In this document: positions 61,960 through 64,000 of the stretch, in pieces
Layout: the number at the start of each line of letters is the position of its first letter
How positions within the stretch are numbered: the first letter of the stretch is position 1
Assembly (NCBI GenBank): GCA_013152385.1
Contig: JAADGL010000047.1
Location: 1-64,000, forward strand
Length of the DNA stretch: 64,000 bases
Source of the DNA: Acidobacteriota bacterium
GTDB taxonomy: Bacteria > Acidobacteriota > Holophagae > Thermotomaculales > Thermotomaculaceae
Direction of reading: 5' to 3'
Position numbers and translations under genes: made by a program
The notes under the pieces: model-generated
Told to the model about the DNA's origin: nothing
The model's database searches: none
The model's input: the letters and a program-made list of their open reading frames with translations, nothing else

Positions 61960-63138
61960 TTACTTCTCTTCCTTGTCAGCGGCGGCTTTTTTCTTGGCCT
62001 TGGGTTCGGCTTTTTTTTCCACTTTCTCTTCAGTTTTTTCCTTAGTGGCTTTTTTTGCTGCAGGTTTTGCTTTTTTCGCAGTCTTTTCTTCAGCCTTTTC
62101 GGAATCTTTTGCCTTTTCGGTTTTCTTTTTCACTGCGGTTTCTTTTTTCGCTTTTTTCTCTGTTTTGCCAGTGTCACCGTCTTTCTCGGCTTTTTTCCCG
62201 GTTTTCGGTGCTGCCGTTTTTTTTGCTTCCGCTTTCGGCTTTTTCTCAGTTGCGGTTTTTGTTTTCGGTTCCGCGGTCTTTTCTGTTTTTTCCGCCTTCT
62301 TTTCAGTTTCGGAAGCCGGTTTTACTTTTGCTTCGGCTTTTACTTCGGCTTTCGCTTCCGTTTTAACCTCGGCTTTTGGTGTTTCCGGTGCGGGTTCCGG
62401 GTCCGATACGGCTTCTTCGGCGTTCAGAGCTTCTTCCGCGATTTCCTGATTGATGCCGGCCATATCCCGGCCTTCCTGAATCGCTTGAACCATTTTGCTG
62501 ACAAACAGTTTGATGGCGCGGATCGCATCGTCATTTCCGGGAATTACCCAGTCAATGACATCCGGATCGCAGTTTGTATCCACCACCGCCACCACCGGGA
62601 CATTCATGATTCTGGCTTCCTGTACTGCGATTTTTTCCCGTTTCGGGTCAATTACAAACAAAATATCCGGAATCCGGTTCAGTTCTTTTAAGCCCCGGAA
62701 TAGTTTCAGCAGTTTATTCCGTTTCCGTTCCAGGCCGTAGCGTTCTTTTTTGGAATAATTTTCAATTTCTTCACTTTCCAGCAATTTTTCAAGGTCATTG
62801 AGTTTGTCAATACTCTTTTTAATGGTGCTGAAATTTGTAAGGGTTCCGCCCAGCCATCTTTGATTGACAAACGGAATACCGGATTGCCCGACACTCTCAA
62901 TGGCTTCCTGCGCCTGACGTTTGGTCCCGACAAACATGACGTTTTTCCCTTTCGCGGCCGAGTCGGTGATAAATGCGGCTGTTTCACGGAAAAGTTTCAT
63001 TGTTTTTTGCAGGTCAATAATGTAGATGCCGTTCCGGCTTCCGAAGATGTACTTTTTCATCTTAGGGTTCCAGCGGCGGGTCTGGTGTCCGAAGTGAACT
63101 CCGGCTTCAAGCAGTTCTTTCATGGAAATGTCTACCAA
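61960..63138 (-). CDS. rpsB: 30S ribosomal protein S2 with a long Lys/Ala/Glu-rich C-terminal tail
   Basis: S2 is a late-assembling small-subunit protein. Residues 1-240 are a normal S2, with [19 protein letters not shown] and [12 protein letters not shown]. After that comes a tail of about 150 residues made mostly of Lys, Ala, Glu and Pro, with repeats such as [10 protein letters not shown] and [17 protein letters not shown], probably disordered or helical. Typical S2 is about 230-260 residues. The start is TTG with GGAGG 6 bases upstream; homologues begin with the same short leader. Genes run rplM-rpsI-rpsB-tsf. Confidence 0.95.
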   Translation of the reverse strand: MVDISMKELLEAGVHFGHQTRRWNPKMKKYIFGSRNGIYIIDLQKTMKLFRETAAFITDSAAKGKNVMFVGTKRQAQEAIESVGQSGIPFVNQRWLGGTLTNFSTIKKSIDKLNDLEKLLESEEIENYSKKERYGLERKRNKLLKLFRGLKELNRIPDILFVIDPKREKIAVQEARIMNVPVVAVVDTNCDPDVIDWVIPGNDDAIRAIKLFVSKMVQAIQEGRDMAGINQEIAEEALNAEEAVSDPEPAPETPKAEVKTEAKAEVKAEAKVKPASETEKKAEKTEKTAEPKTKTATEKKPKAEAKKTAAPKTGKKAEKDGDTGKTEKKAKKETAVKKKTEKAKDSEKAEEKTAKKAKPAAKKATKEKTEEKVEKKAEPKAKKKAAADKEEK

Positions 63139-63182
63139 CGAATACCTCCTTTAACAGGTTCCTTGCAAGATTGGTTTGATAA

Positions 63183-63575
63183 TTAACGTTTGGAAAACTG
63201 GAATCTTTTCCTGGCCTTGGGCTGCCCGTATTTTTTTCTTTCTTTCATTCTCGGGTCACGGGTCAGGAATCCGGCAGTTTTCAACCGCTTCCGCAATTCG
63301 GGATTGTATTCGAGCAGTGCCCGGGCAATTCCGTGTCTGATTGCCCCGGCCTGGCCGGAAATCCCGCCACCCTTGACGGTTACATACAAATCAAACTTAT
63401 CGGTTGTTTCCGTCAATTGCAGGGGTTGGCGAATAATCATCTTCAGAATGTCGCTGTCCACATATTCATCAACAGGTTTCCGATTGATTATCATCTTACC
63501 CTTGCCGGGTCTCAGGAACACTCTGGCTACCGCTGTTTTCCGGCGGCCGGTTCCATAATATTGAAGGTTTCTCAC
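63183..63575 (-). CDS. rpsI: 30S ribosomal protein S9
   Basis: S9 reaches the P-site tRNA with its C-terminal tail. The 130-residue protein begins [19 protein letters not shown], has [19 protein letters not shown] and ends in the conserved basic tail [10 protein letters not shown], with the terminal -SKR. The start is GTG, with GGAGG upstream. It follows rplM by 22 bases, the standard L13-S9 pairing. Confidence 0.98.
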   Translation of the reverse strand: MRNLQYYGTGRRKTAVARVFLRPGKGKMIINRKPVDEYVDSDILKMIIRQPLQLTETTDKFDLYVTVKGGGISGQAGAIRHGIARALLEYNPELRKRLKTAGFLTRDPRMKERKKYGQPKARKRFQFSKR

Positions 63576-63597
63576 TAAAATCCTCCTACTTCTTCCG

Positions 63598-64000
63598 TTA
63601 CAGGCTTAATGCTTCCGGTTTCTGCGCTTCATGGGGATGCTGATCCCCTGCGTAAACCTTCAGCTTTTTATACATTTGTCTTCCCAGCCGGTTTTTCGGC
63701 AGCATTCCTTTTACCGCGTGTTCCAGAATCCGTTCAGGATGCTTGTCCAGCATCTGCCGGGCGGTTCTTTCTTTCATGCTGCCGGGGCGAGTAGTCCGCC
63801 ACCGGTACATTTTCTGGTCCCATTTGTTGCCGGTGAACACCACCTTTTCGGCGTTGATAACCACAACAAAATCACCGGTATCCACATGGGGTGTATACAC
63901 GGGTTTATGCTTTCCCCGGAGAATCCGTGCAATCTCCGCCGCCAGCTTACCTACGGGACGGCCTGTGGCATCCACCACGAACCATTTGCGGTCAACCGAC
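63598..64000 (-). CDS. rplM: 50S ribosomal protein L13, 5' end beyond the window
   Basis: L13 is an early assembly protein of the large subunit. The readable part begins at the window edge with [20 protein letters not shown], the usual L13 start minus a few residues, and includes [34 protein letters not shown] and [19 protein letters not shown]. The reading frame runs off the end of the window, so only about the first five to ten residues are missing. Confidence 0.96.
   Translation of the reverse strand, partial: SVDRKWFVVDATGRPVGKLAAEIARILRGKHKPVYTPHVDTGDFVVVINAEKVVFTGNKWDQKMYRWRTTRPGSMKERTARQMLDKHPERILEHAVKGMLPKNRLGRQMYKKLKVYAGDQHPHEAQKPEALSL

Noticed and set aside
61558-62691. Long Phe/Ser-rich plus-strand reading frame opposite rpsB and tsf
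   Set aside because: It is the reverse reading of the Lys/Glu-rich S2 tail; Lys and Glu codons read backwards give Phe and Ser/Leu, and there is no ribosome site.

Overview
The window looks like chromosome from a Gram-negative, bacillithiol-making bacterium. The Gram-negative reading rests on BamD and another outer-membrane-type lipoprotein, a type IV pilus motor cluster, Hfq and secreted wall enzymes. The bshA/bshB1/bshC genes, the two PilZ proteins and the overall gene mix fit Acidobacteriota or a neighbouring uncultured phylum best; this is inference, because no rRNA gene is present. Base composition is near 50% GC, genes are densely packed, 4-base stop/start overlaps are common, and TTG and GTG starts are frequent.

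Layout. 1-10 kb: purL (broken by one in-frame TGA), an Ntn-type amidohydrolase, a ParD/RelE-type toxin-antitoxin pair flanked by two copies of a composite hairpin repeat, a 2-hydroxyacid dehydrogenase, an aromatic amino acid ammonia-lyase and a large secreted leucine-rich-repeat protein. 10-16 kb: Cdd1 and YccF proteins, then a run yciO - degenerate PAS/HisKA protein - pyrK - pyrD, followed by pyrF and a small membrane protein. 16-21.9 kb: rpsT, the overlapping run miaA-hfq-crp-pilZ, a lipoprotein, and PASTA protein-rpe-bamD. 21.9-37 kb: an acyl-CoA dehydrogenase of glutaryl-CoA type, pilB-pilT-pilC-pilS-pilR, an ExeA-like ATPase with three zinc ribbons, ppdK, a second acyl-CoA dehydrogenase and a second PilZ protein.

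37-45.4 kb (minus strand): a tight seven-gene unit that reads metallo-beta-lactamase-fold hydrolase, SAM methyltransferase, bshC, bshB1, bshA and a heterodimeric ABC exporter. BshA, BshB1 and BshC build bacillithiol. The methyltransferase could make N-methyl-bacillithiol, and the hydrolase and exporter could act on thiol conjugates. I consider this the most interesting system here. 45.7-47.5 kb: two divergent modules, each pairing a small XRE regulator with a membrane protein. 47.8-58.2 kb: tandem 133-residue secreted proteins, an M23 peptidase, a GH39-like glycosidase, a SLC13 transporter, a membrane-bound spermidine-synthase-like protein that has lost its catalytic Asp, and an M14 carboxypeptidase. 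58.2-64 kb: a LUD protein, a TPR membrane protein, a zinc-ribbon/RDD-like protein, and on the minus strand rplM-rpsI-rpsB-tsf, where S2 carries a Lys/Ala/Glu-rich tail of about 150 residues.

No rRNA, tRNA, CRISPR array or insertion sequence was found by eye. All assignments come from reading motifs; no database search was run.
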